DNA of 53,458 bases from Nanobdellati archaeon (GTDB lineage: Archaea > Nanobdellota > Nanobdellia > Woesearchaeales > GCA-2686295), in assembly GCA_014384375.1 (NCBI GenBank), contig JACNFY010000015.1:1-53458 (forward strand), in the 5' to 3' direction. The translations under genes and the position numbers were made by a program. Shown piece after piece: positions 42,335-51,418 of the stretch (within the stretch, counting starts at the first letter, position 1; every line of letters starts with the position of its first letter). The notes below the pieces were generated by a model, which ran no database searches, was not told the origin of the DNA, and worked only from the letters and a program-made list of their open reading frames with translations.

Positions 42335-42583
42335 ATGGTGATGGAAAGTTTACAGATAAGATTGAGTAAGGGATTATTGAAAGCAATAGATAGACTTGTG
42401 AAAGAAGGTGTCTATGCAAACAGATCTGATGCTATAAGAGAAGCTGTAAGGGCAAAGTTCTTTTGGGAGAGTCAAGTCGGAAGCATTCCTAATAATGGTA
42501 AGGATTCTGTGAAAGAAATCAGAGAACTAAGAAGAAAGTTGTCTAAGGAGCCGATTGATTTGGATGAAATAAACAGCCTATAA
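42335..42583 (+). CDS. Ribbon-helix-helix protein, likely antitoxin
   Basis: 82 residues: SLQIRLSKGLLKAIDRLVKEGVYANRSDAIREAVRAKF is a CopG/MetJ-type DNA-binding domain, and the C-terminal tail is charged (ELRRKLSKEPIDLDEINSL) and probably binds a partner. It ends 6 nt inside the PIN gene on the opposite strand. I infer an antitoxin or regulator for that PIN protein. TTTATAAAC is 29 nt before the ATG, leaderless. Confidence 0.78.
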   Translation: MVMESLQIRLSKGLLKAIDRLVKEGVYANRSDAIREAVRAKFFWESQVGSIPNNGKDSVKEIRELRRKLSKEPIDLDEINSL

Positions 42584-42997
42584 TTCTTCAGGTCTTTTTG
42601 CGTTAACAAAGTTTTTCCTTGCAAATCTTATCAATTTTTTATCTCTTGTTACTAAAATAGCATTAGTGTTTTTTGAAAGAATGAAATGAAGAATGTCATA
42701 ATAGCTGATTTCAAACTTGGTCATGGATTCTATCTTGCTTGCCAACTTGAGATCTTTGTCAGAAGGGAATATTCTTTTGTAATTCTTTGATCTGAATAAT
42801 CTTGTTTTCTCTTTAAACTCTTCTTCAGTAAGTTTGTAAGTTAATTCTTTCAGAACAAAACCAGAATAATAAACGATGTTTTTAGAAACTTTAACTTTTT
42901 CAAAAAAGTCATTAGCATATTTCCAAAAAGGTTTTCCTTGCCTTGTTTCCTTCTTCCAGAGATTCAGATAGATACAAGTATCAACATAAAAATTCAT
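42578..42997 (-). CDS. PIN-domain ribonuclease, VapC-like
   Basis: 139 residues. Acidic catalytic residues in FYVDTCIYLNLW, GFVLKELTYKL, SYYDILHFILS and LVTRDKKLIRFA form the PIN active site. Such enzymes cut RNA and often act as toxins. Its 3' end overlaps the ribbon-helix-helix gene on the other strand, an unusual tail-to-tail layout for a toxin-antitoxin pair, which normally shares one transcript. Leaderless, AAATATAAAG upstream. Confidence 0.85.
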   Translation of the reverse strand: MNFYVDTCIYLNLWKKETRQGKPFWKYANDFFEKVKVSKNIVYYSGFVLKELTYKLTEEEFKEKTRLFRSKNYKRIFPSDKDLKLASKIESMTKFEISYYDILHFILSKNTNAILVTRDKKLIRFARKNFVNAKRPEEL

Positions 42998-43092
42998 AAC
43001 AGAATAACTCGTAATCTTTCTTTATATTTGTTTACTGGTTTTCTTCGGAATATTTTCGAAAAATTAATAAGAATGCTAAATTAAAAACTATC

Positions 43093-43731
43093 ATGTCTTT
43101 CAAACTTATCTGTTTTGATATGGATGGGGTGTTTTTCAACCAGTTTAGTTTTTGGATGGAGCTTCACAAGATTTTTGGTACTTCTGAGGAAGGCAGGAAG
43201 TTAACAGACAAATATCTTCTTTCTGATTATGACAAGCTCGTTGAAGAAGTTGTTGGCAGATTATGGAAAGGGAAAGATGCCAAGCCTTATTATGATTTAG
43301 TTAATTCAATCCCATACCTACCAGGTATAAAAGAAGTTTTTGAATATCTTAAGAAGAAAGGATTCATCACTGCAATCATCAGTGGTTCAAGCACAGACGT
43401 TGCTAGAAGAGTACAAAAAGACTTTGATGTTGACTACATCTTTGCTAACGACCTTATAATTAAAGATGGCAAGGTCAGCGGTGAGTATACATCTCCTGTC
43501 AAGGTTGGAAGACATAATAAAGCGATAATAATCAGGGATCTCTGCTCAGAGTTAGGGATATCCACCAGTGAGACTATATTCATAGGTGACAGCGAGTATG
43601 ACATAGAAGCTTTCAAAGAGGCAGGTTTCTCGATAGCATTCAACTCGAAATGCGAAGAATTGAAGAAGATAGCAAGTGTTGTTGTTGACAGCCAAGATAT
43701 ATCTGATATTATAAAGTATCTTCCTAAATAG
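43093..43731 (+). CDS. HAD-superfamily phosphatase, phosphoserine-phosphatase-like
   Basis: 212 residues. CFDMDGVFFNQ (motif I), IISGSSTDVARRV (motif II), KAIIIRDLCSELG with the motif III Lys, and IFIGDSEYDIEAFKEAG (motif IV). The cap is type C1 as in SerB. It could make serine from phosphoserine or act on another phosphate ester; paralogous in type to the HAD gene at 25458. Confidence 0.82.
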   Translation: MSFKLICFDMDGVFFNQFSFWMELHKIFGTSEEGRKLTDKYLLSDYDKLVEEVVGRLWKGKDAKPYYDLVNSIPYLPGIKEVFEYLKKKGFITAIISGSSTDVARRVQKDFDVDYIFANDLIIKDGKVSGEYTSPVKVGRHNKAIIIRDLCSELGISTSETIFIGDSEYDIEAFKEAGFSIAFNSKCEELKKIASVVVDSQDISDIIKYLPK

Positions 43732-43786
43732 TTTACCGAAAATTTTTTATAATATATTCTTCAAAGTCAAGCATAGGTGATATGAA

Positions 43787-44368
43787 ATGATTAAAAAGAG
43801 GATTTCAATGTTTTTGCTGTCTCTCTTTCTGTTGATGGTTTTTTCTTTGTTGATAAATGCTCAGACTGATATTCAACAGCAGATTGAGGATGCACAACAG
43901 CAAATGGAAGAACAACAGCGACAGTTTGATGAACAGTATAAGGCTAATCTGCTTGCTATGGAAGAAGGAGTTAATACTGGTGTTAAAATCGTTGGTGTTT
44001 GGATGGTAATAGTTGTAATACTATCTATTGCAAGCTTAGCTGCTTTCATATGGGCGTTGGTTAACATACTAAGCGCTAGTAACAGTACTGGCTGGAAGAT
44101 ACTGTGGGTTATTGTATGTTTCTTCTTCGGTTTATTAGGTGTTATAATCTATGTGTTGGTAGGCAAGAAATCTAGAGTGAAGGATGCAGCTGGTGCTCAA
44201 CCTGTGCAAGCACAACCTGCTCAGCAACCTCCAGCGCAAGAGCAACCAACTCAAGAGCAACCTGCAGCTGAACAAGCAGCTCCAGCAGGTAAGTTCTGCT
44301 CTGCTTGTGGCGCAAAGCTTGATGCAGGAGTAAGCTTTTGTTCAGGTTGTGGTGCACAACAGAGTTAA
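43787..44368 (+). CDS. Membrane protein with coiled coil and C-terminal zinc ribbon
   Basis: 193 residues: signal peptide (LLSLFLLMVFSLLINAQ), Gln/Glu-rich coiled coil (residues 27-55), two membrane helices of the PLDc_N type (VVILSIASLAAFIWALVNI, IVCFFFGLLGVIIYVLVGKK), a Pro/Gln/Ala/Glu linker (AQPAQQPPAQEQPTQEQ), and a zinc ribbon (FCSACGAKLDAGVSFCSGCGA). Zinc-ribbon tails of this type are common on archaeal and bacterial membrane proteins; function unknown. AGGTG precedes the ATG. The repetitive linker gives spurious ORFs on the other strand. Confidence 0.78.
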   Translation: MIKKRISMFLLSLFLLMVFSLLINAQTDIQQQIEDAQQQMEEQQRQFDEQYKANLLAMEEGVNTGVKIVGVWMVIVVILSIASLAAFIWALVNILSASNSTGWKILWVIVCFFFGLLGVIIYVLVGKKSRVKDAAGAQPVQAQPAQQPPAQEQPTQEQPAAEQAAPAGKFCSACGAKLDAGVSFCSGCGAQQS

Positions 44369-44464
44369 TTTTTTTATTTTATTTTATTGTTTTTTTTCTC
44401 GAAAATTTTATATACTATTTCTTCACCCAAGAGATTAAAATATTCATAAGGAGGTTAGTTTAAA

Positions 44465-46411
44465 ATGTTAGTGTATGTTATTTTGATTAGTGTTCTTGCA
44501 TTGTTGTTTGCATTGGTCGCTGCTTTTAGGATTAAGAAGCATGACCAGGGAACAGAGAAGATGAAGGAGATAGCTCATGCTATCAGGGAAGGAGCAATGA
44601 CTTTCTTGATTAGAGAGTATAAGATTCTCGTTTTGTTCATCATAGTCGTATTCCTAGTGTTGTTTTTCCTCATAGGTAATGAGATAGCCTATGCTTTCCT
44701 TGCAGGGGCAATACTTTCAGGTGTGGCTGGGAATATAGGTATGAGAGTTGCAACATCTGCTAATGTCAGGACTGCTTACGCAGCTGATCACAGCCTTAAC
44801 AGAGGTTTGAAGCTGGCTTTTTCAAGCGGAACTGTTGTGAGTATGACTGTTGTAGGTCTTGGTTTGTTGGGAGTCACAATCCTCTACATGATTTTCAAGG
44901 ACCCAAACATCATTTACGGGTTTGGTTTCGGAGCTTCAAGCATAGCTTTATTTGCAAGGGTTGGCGGGGGCATCTACACAAAAGCTGCTGATGTCGGAGC
45001 AGACCTTGTAGGGAAAGTCGAAAAAGGCATTCCTGAGGATGACCCGAGGAATCCTGCAGTTATAGCTGACAATGTCGGTGACAATGTCGGAGACGTTGCG
45101 GGAATGGGCGCAGATTTGTTCGAGAGCTATGTTGACAGTTTGATAGCTGCTATGGTTCTTGGAACTTTGGTATTTGCTACGAAAGGAGCTGTTTTCCCAT
45201 TGTTGTTGGCTGGCTTTGGAATCCTTGCTTCAATACTTGGAACCTTCTTTGTCAGGACAAAGGGTAAAAATATACATGGTGCTTTGAACAAGGGGGTATT
45301 CTCAGCTTCCATACTGATGTTGATATTCGCCTTTTTTGTAACCAAGTACTATCTTGGAGACTTGGGTGTTTTCTACGCTGCAGTATCTGGTTTAATCTCA
45401 GGAGTTGTTATTGGTCTTTCCACGCAATACTACACTTCTGCAGATATGAAGCCTGTTAAGAGCATCGCCGAGGATTCGAAGACAGGTAGCGCAACTAATA
45501 TAATTCGAGGTTTGGGTGTTGGTATGATGAGCACAATCATTCCAGTGCTTGCGGTTTCAGCAGCTATACTCTTGGCTTCTTATTTCGGTGGGTTGTATGG
45601 CATTGCGATAGCTGCTGTTGGAATGCTCAGCACGTTGGGAATAACACTTGCTACTGACACTTATGGTCCTGTCGCTGATAACGCTGCTGGTATTGCAGAG
45701 ATGGCAGGAATGGGTAATAAAGCAAGAACTAGAGCAGAGGCTTTAGATGCTGTTGGTAACACAACTGCCGCAATTGGCAAGGGCTTTGCGATTGGCTCAG
45801 CTGCTTTGACTGCTTTGGCTTTGTTCGTGAGTTTTACACAGGTGGCTGGTCTCTCATCAATTAACATCAGCCAGCCGTTGGTCATCGTTGGTTTGTTTAT
45901 AGGTTCTTTGATGCCTTTTATTTACAGCGCTTTGACAATGAATGCTGTTGGTAAGGCTGCTTTCCAGATGATTAACGAAGTGAGAAGGCAGTTCAAGCAT
46001 ATCAAAGGGTTGATGCAGGGCAAGGCAAAACCTGATTACAAGAAATGCATTGATATAAGCACAGCTGCTGCTTTGAAGGAGATGATAATACCTGGCTTGT
46101 TAGCAGTGATTGTTCCTATAGCAGTTGGTTTGTTGCTAGGTGTTGAGGCACTTGGTGGTTTGCTCGTTGGTGTGACTGCCACTGGTTTCTTGATGGCTGT
46201 GTTTATGGCAAATGCGGGTGGTGCTTGGGATAACGCCAAGAAGTACATAGAAGCAGGTCACCTTGGAGGTAAGGGAAGCTATGCTCACAAGGCAGCTGTT
46301 GTTGGAGACACTGTTGGTGACCCTTTCAAGGACACAAGCGGACCAAGTTTGAACATACTTATCAAATTGATGAGTATAGTTGCTTTGGTATTCGTGCCGC
46401 TGTTTTTATAG
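44465..46411 (+). CDS. hppA: Membrane-bound pyrophosphatase, K+-dependent type (Na+ or H+ pumping)
   Basis: 648 residues, about sixteen helices. Pyrophosphate site [23 protein letters not shown] with DNVGDNVGD, then [15 protein letters not shown], and C-terminal [15 protein letters not shown]. In [15 protein letters not shown] the Ala and Gly mark the K+-dependent class (K+-independent pumps have Lys and Thr there). That class includes Na+ pumps, so with the Na,K-ATPase-like gene a Na+ cycle is plausible; which ion is pumped cannot be read with certainty. A GGAGG site and ATTTTATATAC promoter suggest strong expression. Confidence 0.94.
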   Translation: MLVYVILISVLALLFALVAAFRIKKHDQGTEKMKEIAHAIREGAMTFLIREYKILVLFIIVVFLVLFFLIGNEIAYAFLAGAILSGVAGNIGMRVATSANVRTAYAADHSLNRGLKLAFSSGTVVSMTVVGLGLLGVTILYMIFKDPNIIYGFGFGASSIALFARVGGGIYTKAADVGADLVGKVEKGIPEDDPRNPAVIADNVGDNVGDVAGMGADLFESYVDSLIAAMVLGTLVFATKGAVFPLLLAGFGILASILGTFFVRTKGKNIHGALNKGVFSASILMLIFAFFVTKYYLGDLGVFYAAVSGLISGVVIGLSTQYYTSADMKPVKSIAEDSKTGSATNIIRGLGVGMMSTIIPVLAVSAAILLASYFGGLYGIAIAAVGMLSTLGITLATDTYGPVADNAAGIAEMAGMGNKARTRAEALDAVGNTTAAIGKGFAIGSAALTALALFVSFTQVAGLSSINISQPLVIVGLFIGSLMPFIYSALTMNAVGKAAFQMINEVRRQFKHIKGLMQGKAKPDYKKCIDISTAAALKEMIIPGLLAVIVPIAVGLLLGVEALGGLLVGVTATGFLMAVFMANAGGAWDNAKKYIEAGHLGGKGSYAHKAAVVGDTVGDPFKDTSGPSLNILIKLMSIVALVFVPLFL

Positions 46412-46435
46412 AATTTTTTTGTTTTATTTGTTTTT

Positions 46436-47896
46436 TTATAGAAGTCTTATCTCTTGTCTTTTTAACGGTGTTTCGCAGTAGTGGCATCTCACTATTAGTG
46501 GATTTCCTCTTCTTTCAACATAGAACTTGCTTGGTGCAAACTCGAAATTTTTTGCTCTGCTAACACATAAACGTGTCTGGCATTCAAGAAAAGCATCAAG
46601 AACGTATGGTAGCATAACTTTACCTTTTTTCACTACTCTTCCGCCTTTTATTATATTAACTTTTGCTCTAAAACTAATTAATGCTAGTTTGCTTAGTTGT
46701 TTTTCAGTTAATTCTATATCCTTAATGCCTACAACTTCTTTTTTTCCGTAACGTTCACTTTTTACTCCTGCAATAATATAATCAACACCTCCATCTAAGC
46801 CTAGAGTCTGAAAAACAGGATATCCTCTTCCTCTTTCTACATGATCTATTAATGTTCCATTATTAACCCTATATAGTAGACTTTTTCCTTTTTTAGTGCC
46901 ATGAGTTATTTCTAAATCTCTCCATAGTGATTCCTCTTTCTTTTTTTTCTTCTTCCTTCCTTCGAATCCTTTTCCAAGCACTCTAATCTCAATTGCTGTT
47001 CTCATTGGTACACCATTAACTGCTTGTGGATCAATGTAACATGCATGCTTTGTTTTGTCAACATCTATCGCTATCTCCATGTTGTATTTATATCGCGGGA
47101 GGGGGTGTAGCACAATCATAAAATCATCTGCTTCTGTAAGCATACCTGCTTCCAGGTTGTAGATACTGCTTACTCTCTCATATTCAATCTCTCCTTCAGG
47201 AGTTTTAGGAAATCTCTCCTTTTGTATTCTGGTTATGTAGAGAACATTCACATTCCTTATCGCTTCCATCAGGTCAGGTGTTACTGTAACATCTCTTCTT
47301 GTTTTTTTCTTATAATCATTGATTCTCCATTGAGGCATTGCAAGCATTTCAGGCGCGACTAACCAGACATTTACATCATACAATTCACAAGCTTGTAGCA
47401 ATGAATGAACTGTTCTTCCATACATCAAATCACCAACTAAGGCTATTGTTAGGCCATCAATAGAACCTAAAGTTTCTTTTAAAGTCATTAGATCCAACAT
47501 TGTTTGTGTTGGATGGCTGCCTGCTCCGTCACCACAGTTCACAACAGGAATAGATAGGTTATCTGCTGCAAATCTTGCAGCTCCTTCAATGTCATGTCTC
47601 ATAAAAATAGTGTTGTATCCCCATCCTTCAAACATTCTTACAGTATCAAGAAGTGGTTCTCCTTTATTGACAGATGTTCCTTCTGAGCTTGGAAATCCAT
47701 TAACGTATATTCCAAGATTATGTGCTGCCGTTTCTGTACTGATTCGTGTTCTTGTGGAGTCTTCAAAGAACAAGGAAGCTAACATTTTGTCAGAAAGAGA
47801 TTGTTGAACTCCGTTTGCTTTTATAGCTAATGCTTCTTCAATTAAAGTGTCTAAATCTCTCCTAGAAAAATCTCGGATTGAGATAATGTTTTGCAT
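46436..47896 (-). CDS. pyrBI: Aspartate transcarbamoylase, catalytic-regulatory fusion
   Basis: 486 residues. PyrB part (1-310): [11 protein letters not shown] for carbamoyl phosphate, [15 protein letters not shown], and HPLPRYKY for aspartate. A lysine run ([10 protein letters not shown] near 315) links it to the PyrI part: [23 protein letters not shown] through [12 protein letters not shown], with zinc ligands CQTRLC and CHYC in the usual Cx4C ... CxxC arrangement. Makes carbamoyl-aspartate in pyrimidine synthesis. In most archaea the two parts are separate genes; fusion is known from some DPANN and bacteria. Leaderless start. Confidence 0.93.
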   Translation of the reverse strand: MQNIISIRDFSRRDLDTLIEEALAIKANGVQQSLSDKMLASLFFEDSTRTRISTETAAHNLGIYVNGFPSSEGTSVNKGEPLLDTVRMFEGWGYNTIFMRHDIEGAARFAADNLSIPVVNCGDGAGSHPTQTMLDLMTLKETLGSIDGLTIALVGDLMYGRTVHSLLQACELYDVNVWLVAPEMLAMPQWRINDYKKKTRRDVTVTPDLMEAIRNVNVLYITRIQKERFPKTPEGEIEYERVSSIYNLEAGMLTEADDFMIVLHPLPRYKYNMEIAIDVDKTKHACYIDPQAVNGVPMRTAIEIRVLGKGFEGRKKKKKKEESLWRDLEITHGTKKGKSLLYRVNNGTLIDHVERGRGYPVFQTLGLDGGVDYIIAGVKSERYGKKEVVGIKDIELTEKQLSKLALISFRAKVNIIKGGRVVKKGKVMLPYVLDAFLECQTRLCVSRAKNFEFAPSKFYVERRGNPLIVRCHYCETPLKRQEIRLL

Positions 47897-47968
47897 CTAA
47901 AAAAATAGATAGTTTTTCTTGTTATAAAAATATTTCTATTATCTACTATACAATGGATACATTCAGAA

Positions 47969-48628
47969 TTAAATACTGACTCTTCTTATCTGGTCTTTCC
48001 AGACATCGAAGACTATGAAGTTGTCAGTTATTTTTTCTCCAATAAGGGTTTTCAGAGCTTGGGAAACAATAACTCCTGCAGCCAAGTGGACAGTAGCGTT
48101 TATTATTCCTTCGTTTTCAATATCTCCGATTTTTATCTTGTCAACGACTTTCTTGAAAAGATGCTTTTTGCCAGAGATAAATATTGCTCCGTTTGATCCA
48201 GCGTATTTGCAGTTTATTAATGGTGTTTTCTTCTTGACATAGTCGCCAATCATCTTCATCGTTTCAAGGTCGTTGCTGCAATCAATTATAACATCTGCAG
48301 AATCGAGCAGAAATAGATTGTCATTAACCATTTCCTCATGGAAAGTCTTAACACTATTCTTTGCATCTATAATTTCCAATCTCTTCTTAACTTGTTTTGC
48401 CTTGAATCTGTTATTATCATCTTCAATATATAATGTTTGTCTCTGTATATCTGGAAGTTCTACTCTTCCTTTGTCAACTATTCTAAGTTGAACTCCTTCT
48501 CTGTGCAGCATGTCAGCCACGACAGTGCCAAGACCACCAGCACCTATAATCATTACATTCTTCTTTCTAAGATCTGCGCTCTTAGCACCGATCCCCTTGA
48601 ATAATTCCTGAAAATCGTACCTGTTCAT
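47969..48628 (-). CDS. ThiF/MoeB/HesA-family E1-like enzyme
   Basis: 219 residues. VMIIGAGGLGTVVADMLHREGVQLRIVDKGRVELPDIQRQTLYIEDD is the adenylation fold, RFKAKQVKKRLEIID the lysine loop, DVIIDCSNDLETM the acidic Mg site. The CxxC zinc pairs of MoeB/ThiF are absent. It should adenylate the C-terminus of a small ubiquitin-like protein for sulfur transfer or conjugation; no such partner is in the window. Leaderless, GTTTAAAAAC about 28 nt up. Confidence 0.85.
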   Translation of the reverse strand: MNRYDFQELFKGIGAKSADLRKKNVMIIGAGGLGTVVADMLHREGVQLRIVDKGRVELPDIQRQTLYIEDDNNRFKAKQVKKRLEIIDAKNSVKTFHEEMVNDNLFLLDSADVIIDCSNDLETMKMIGDYVKKKTPLINCKYAGSNGAIFISGKKHLFKKVVDKIKIGDIENEGIINATVHLAAGVIVSQALKTLIGEKITDNFIVFDVWKDQIRRVSI

Positions 48629-48731
48629 AAGAAAAAAGGAATTGAGGGCTTGTTTTTAAACTTTATGGGTAAAATTAGCACTGGACAGCTATGGTAAAAA
48701 TATTAATAAGTAAGAAACATTTCTGTTTAGT

Positions 48732-49952
48732 ATGGTTAAAGCTCCTCGTAAGAAGAACGAAGAGCATCCTGTTATTAAGAATGCTCATCTTTTCTATCAG
48801 CGTATCAATGAGTTGACTAGAAAACATTCTGAGCCGAAGGAGGATTTCTTTGGAGAGGCTCCAAACATCTTTATAGGCAGATATGGTTATCCAAACGTGA
48901 ATGTTGGTGTTCTATCAAATGAGGGAGTGACTGAGGACTATGATGAGCCTTTGATATGGTATAACAAGGGTTTTGACATTCCTAAGATTGTTACTATGAG
49001 GAGTTTTTTGATAAACTCTAACTTTAAGGCGAGAGTGAAGTCTTTCAGTGATAGATTGTTGGATATCACTCAGGAGGTTGGTATGGCTAAGAAACCTGTG
49101 GATGTTGAGATAAATCTGAACAAAAAACCTCATTACAAGTTGGAAGTAGGACCAGACATCACGCCTTACGGTCCGACAGTCAAATTAAAAAAAGCAGAGA
49201 TAACAGAGAATCCTAAGATACCTGCAAAGGTTGACAAGGTATACTCTGACACTGATTTGAAAGCAGTTGAAGCTATTGATTATCTGGAGAAGCACGAGTT
49301 TGACGAGCATTACTTGACAAAGTTGTTAAGTGCAGGAACTCTAGGTGTTAAAACTCAGAGAAAACTAGTTCCGACACGTTGGTCAATCACAGCTATTGAT
49401 GACACTCTTGGTAAGAGGAATATCAAGAAGATAAAAGACTTCAACAATCGGATGAACTATAAAGTTTATTCAGGTAATTATATGGGTAATTATTATGTCA
49501 TCATGTTCTTTCCAGAAGTGTGGACTTATGAGTTATTCGAGAGCTATATGCCAAACGATGCTTGGCGCTTGAAAGAGTTGAAGACATTCATAGATTACGA
49601 AGGGTATGATGGCAGGAAAGAATATGCTTTCAACACTGTCGGGGGCTACTACGCTGCAAGATTAGCAGTTACAGAACTTCTCATGAGAGAGAAGAAACAA
49701 GGCTCTGCTCTTTTACTGAGATTTGTTACTGATGACTACTGGGTACCTCTTGGAGTTTGGGTTGTCAGACAGACTGTGAGGAAAACTCTAGGCAACAAAC
49801 CATTGGAGTTCTCTTCAAAAGAACTGATGTTAAAGTATGTAAGAGCCTTAGTCAAGAAGAAGTTCGGCTACAATGTTGATAATCTTCTGAATAAAAGCAA
49901 GTTGTTGAAAGACATGAAGAGTCAGATGAAGATAAGCACTTTTTTCTCGTAA
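48732..49952 (+). CDS. nreA: Archaeal DNA repair protein Nre (NreA-type) with PCNA-binding box
   Basis: 406 residues. Conserved Nre blocks: FFGEAPNIFIGRYGYPNVNVG, PTRWSITAIDD and the later ARLAVTELL and WVPLGVWVVRQTVR. The last residues QMKISTFFS are a textbook PIP box (Q-x-x-I-x-x-F-F, 398-405), so it binds the PCNA clamp. The N-terminal zinc motif of NreB-type proteins is absent. The family works in repair of mitomycin-type damage in Haloferax; mechanism open. Followed after 33 nt by nucS. Confidence 0.9.
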   Translation: MVKAPRKKNEEHPVIKNAHLFYQRINELTRKHSEPKEDFFGEAPNIFIGRYGYPNVNVGVLSNEGVTEDYDEPLIWYNKGFDIPKIVTMRSFLINSNFKARVKSFSDRLLDITQEVGMAKKPVDVEINLNKKPHYKLEVGPDITPYGPTVKLKKAEITENPKIPAKVDKVYSDTDLKAVEAIDYLEKHEFDEHYLTKLLSAGTLGVKTQRKLVPTRWSITAIDDTLGKRNIKKIKDFNNRMNYKVYSGNYMGNYYVIMFFPEVWTYELFESYMPNDAWRLKELKTFIDYEGYDGRKEYAFNTVGGYYAARLAVTELLMREKKQGSALLLRFVTDDYWVPLGVWVVRQTVRKTLGNKPLEFSSKELMLKYVRALVKKKFGYNVDNLLNKSKLLKDMKSQMKISTFFS

Positions 49953-49985
49953 TATTTTTAAATTACTTTCTTTTCTTTCTCTTTT

Positions 49986-50729
49986 ATGGACTTGGGGGGG
50001 TTTGAGGATAAGTTTAAGACTGCTTATGACAAGAAAGAGTTCATCACTTTCTTCTGCAAGTGCAAGATAATCTATAGTGGTAGAGCTGAGGCTTCGCTTG
50101 GAAAAGGTGATCGCTTGGTTTCTGTGAAGCAGGATGGCACTGTGTTTGTTCACCAGCCAGAAGGTGGCAATCCTATAAACTATATGAAAGCTGGTGGTTC
50201 TGTTGATATAATTAAGCAGGATTATGGCTTGTTGTTCAAAGCTTACAACTCAGCAACCAAGGAATATTTGGAGTTAGAGATATCAAGAGTTTATAATTTT
50301 ATGTCTCGGAAGCTTGAGGATGGTCAAAAACAGATGCTTGCAGGCACTGAGGCTGATATGTCTGACATGATAAAGCAAAACCCTAGTCTTATCAGCAAAG
50401 ACTTCAAGCCTCTTTCCAGAGAGGAGCATACAAAGTTCGGCTTCATAGATGTGTTTGGTCATGACAAAAAAGGAACTCTTGTAGTTGTTGAATGCAAGCG
50501 ATATACTGCTGGCTTGGATGCTGTACATCAACTTCGAAGATATGTTGAGAAGATCAAAGAGTTGAAAGGAACCAACAAAGTTTCTGGGATATTAGCGTCT
50601 CCAAAGATAAGTCCTAATGCTGAAGAAATGCTTAAGAAATGGGGCTTTGAGTGGAAACTTGTCAATCCTCCTATGAGATTGGTGAGACATAATAAAAATC
50701 AGAAGGCACTGGATGCCTTTTGGTCATAA
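49986..50729 (+). CDS. nucS: NucS/EndoMS mismatch endonuclease with PCNA-binding box
   Basis: 247 residues. N-terminal DNA-binding half (KIIYSGRAEASLGKGDRLVSVKQDG) and C-terminal RecB-like nuclease: FGFIDVFGHDKKGTLVVVECKRYTAGLDAVHQLRRYVE, with the Asp, Glu and Lys of the active site (ECK in place of the more usual ELK). The tail QKALDAFW (239-246) is a PIP box. EndoMS cuts both strands at mismatches and works with PCNA. Leaderless, TTTTTAAATTA about 27 nt before the ATG. Confidence 0.93.
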   Translation: MDLGGFEDKFKTAYDKKEFITFFCKCKIIYSGRAEASLGKGDRLVSVKQDGTVFVHQPEGGNPINYMKAGGSVDIIKQDYGLLFKAYNSATKEYLELEISRVYNFMSRKLEDGQKQMLAGTEADMSDMIKQNPSLISKDFKPLSREEHTKFGFIDVFGHDKKGTLVVVECKRYTAGLDAVHQLRRYVEKIKELKGTNKVSGILASPKISPNAEEMLKKWGFEWKLVNPPMRLVRHNKNQKALDAFWS

Positions 50730-50731
50730 AT

Positions 50732-51295
50732 TTATTTTAGGCAATTCTTGCAGGCGCTTAATCCTTTTCCTGCTGCTTGTCTTTTTGAGGTATAGACTAT
50801 TATTTTGCTTTTTGGCACTTTGCTAACATAGGCACATGTTGGTCTATGATACTTCTTGCTTCCCTCAGCTGATACCAGTAGTTCTTTCTTTGCAGTGCTT
50901 TTTTTAGGTTTCTCAGTTATAGGTTCGATAGTGGGTTCCATCTCAACTACTTTCACACCAGGTTCTTCTTCTACAGATTCTTTTGAGAATACTGTTAGAA
51001 AGAATCCTAATATCAAGGAAACTATTATCTCAACAGACAGAGGTGCTGTTATCTCGCTTGTCCCTGGTTGTATATGTGCAAGCAGGAATAATAGTACTAT
51101 TATAAAGATGAAGAAAGCATACCAGCTCTGGAAATCCCATTTTCTTTCTTTAATCAAACTTGTTATTATCAATGCTTCTGTTATGAGCATTACTATTATG
51201 GTTAATCCTTTCAAAGTACCTGAGACTTGGAGAAGAACTATTATCAGTATTATTTGCGATAAATAGCTTATAAGAACTGGACCTTTATTTTCCAC
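50732..51295 (-). CDS. Membrane protein with C-terminal Ada-like metal-binding domain
   Basis: 187 residues: about four hydrophobic helices (residues 8-105), an acidic/Pro linker, and a C-terminal domain KKYHRPTCAYVSKVPKSKIIVYTS...GLSACKNCLK. The H-x3-C ... C-x2-C pattern is that of Ada-type metal-binding domains found on many surface proteins. Starts with GTG behind GGGGG. Convergent with nucS, 2 nt apart. Role unknown. Confidence 0.72.
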   Translation of the reverse strand: MENKGPVLISYLSQIILIIVLLQVSGTLKGLTIIVMLITEALIITSLIKERKWDFQSWYAFFIFIIVLLFLLAHIQPGTSEITAPLSVEIIVSLILGFFLTVFSKESVEEEPGVKVVEMEPTIEPITEKPKKSTAKKELLVSAEGSKKYHRPTCAYVSKVPKSKIIVYTSKRQAAGKGLSACKNCLK

Positions 51296-51418
51296 CTTTA
51301 CCCCCTATTCATTTTTGAGAATCAACTAATATATAAACTTTTTGATTTTTTATCTATTCGCGAGTGGTTATTATTTTACTTGGTAAGTTTTATAAACAAT
51401 CTCTTTTTTTATTATTCC

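Noticed and set aside
44172-44357. Minus-strand 61-residue Leu/Gln-rich ORF
   Set aside because: Mirror of the Pro/Gln/Ala linker of the zinc-ribbon protein; low complexity, no start signals.
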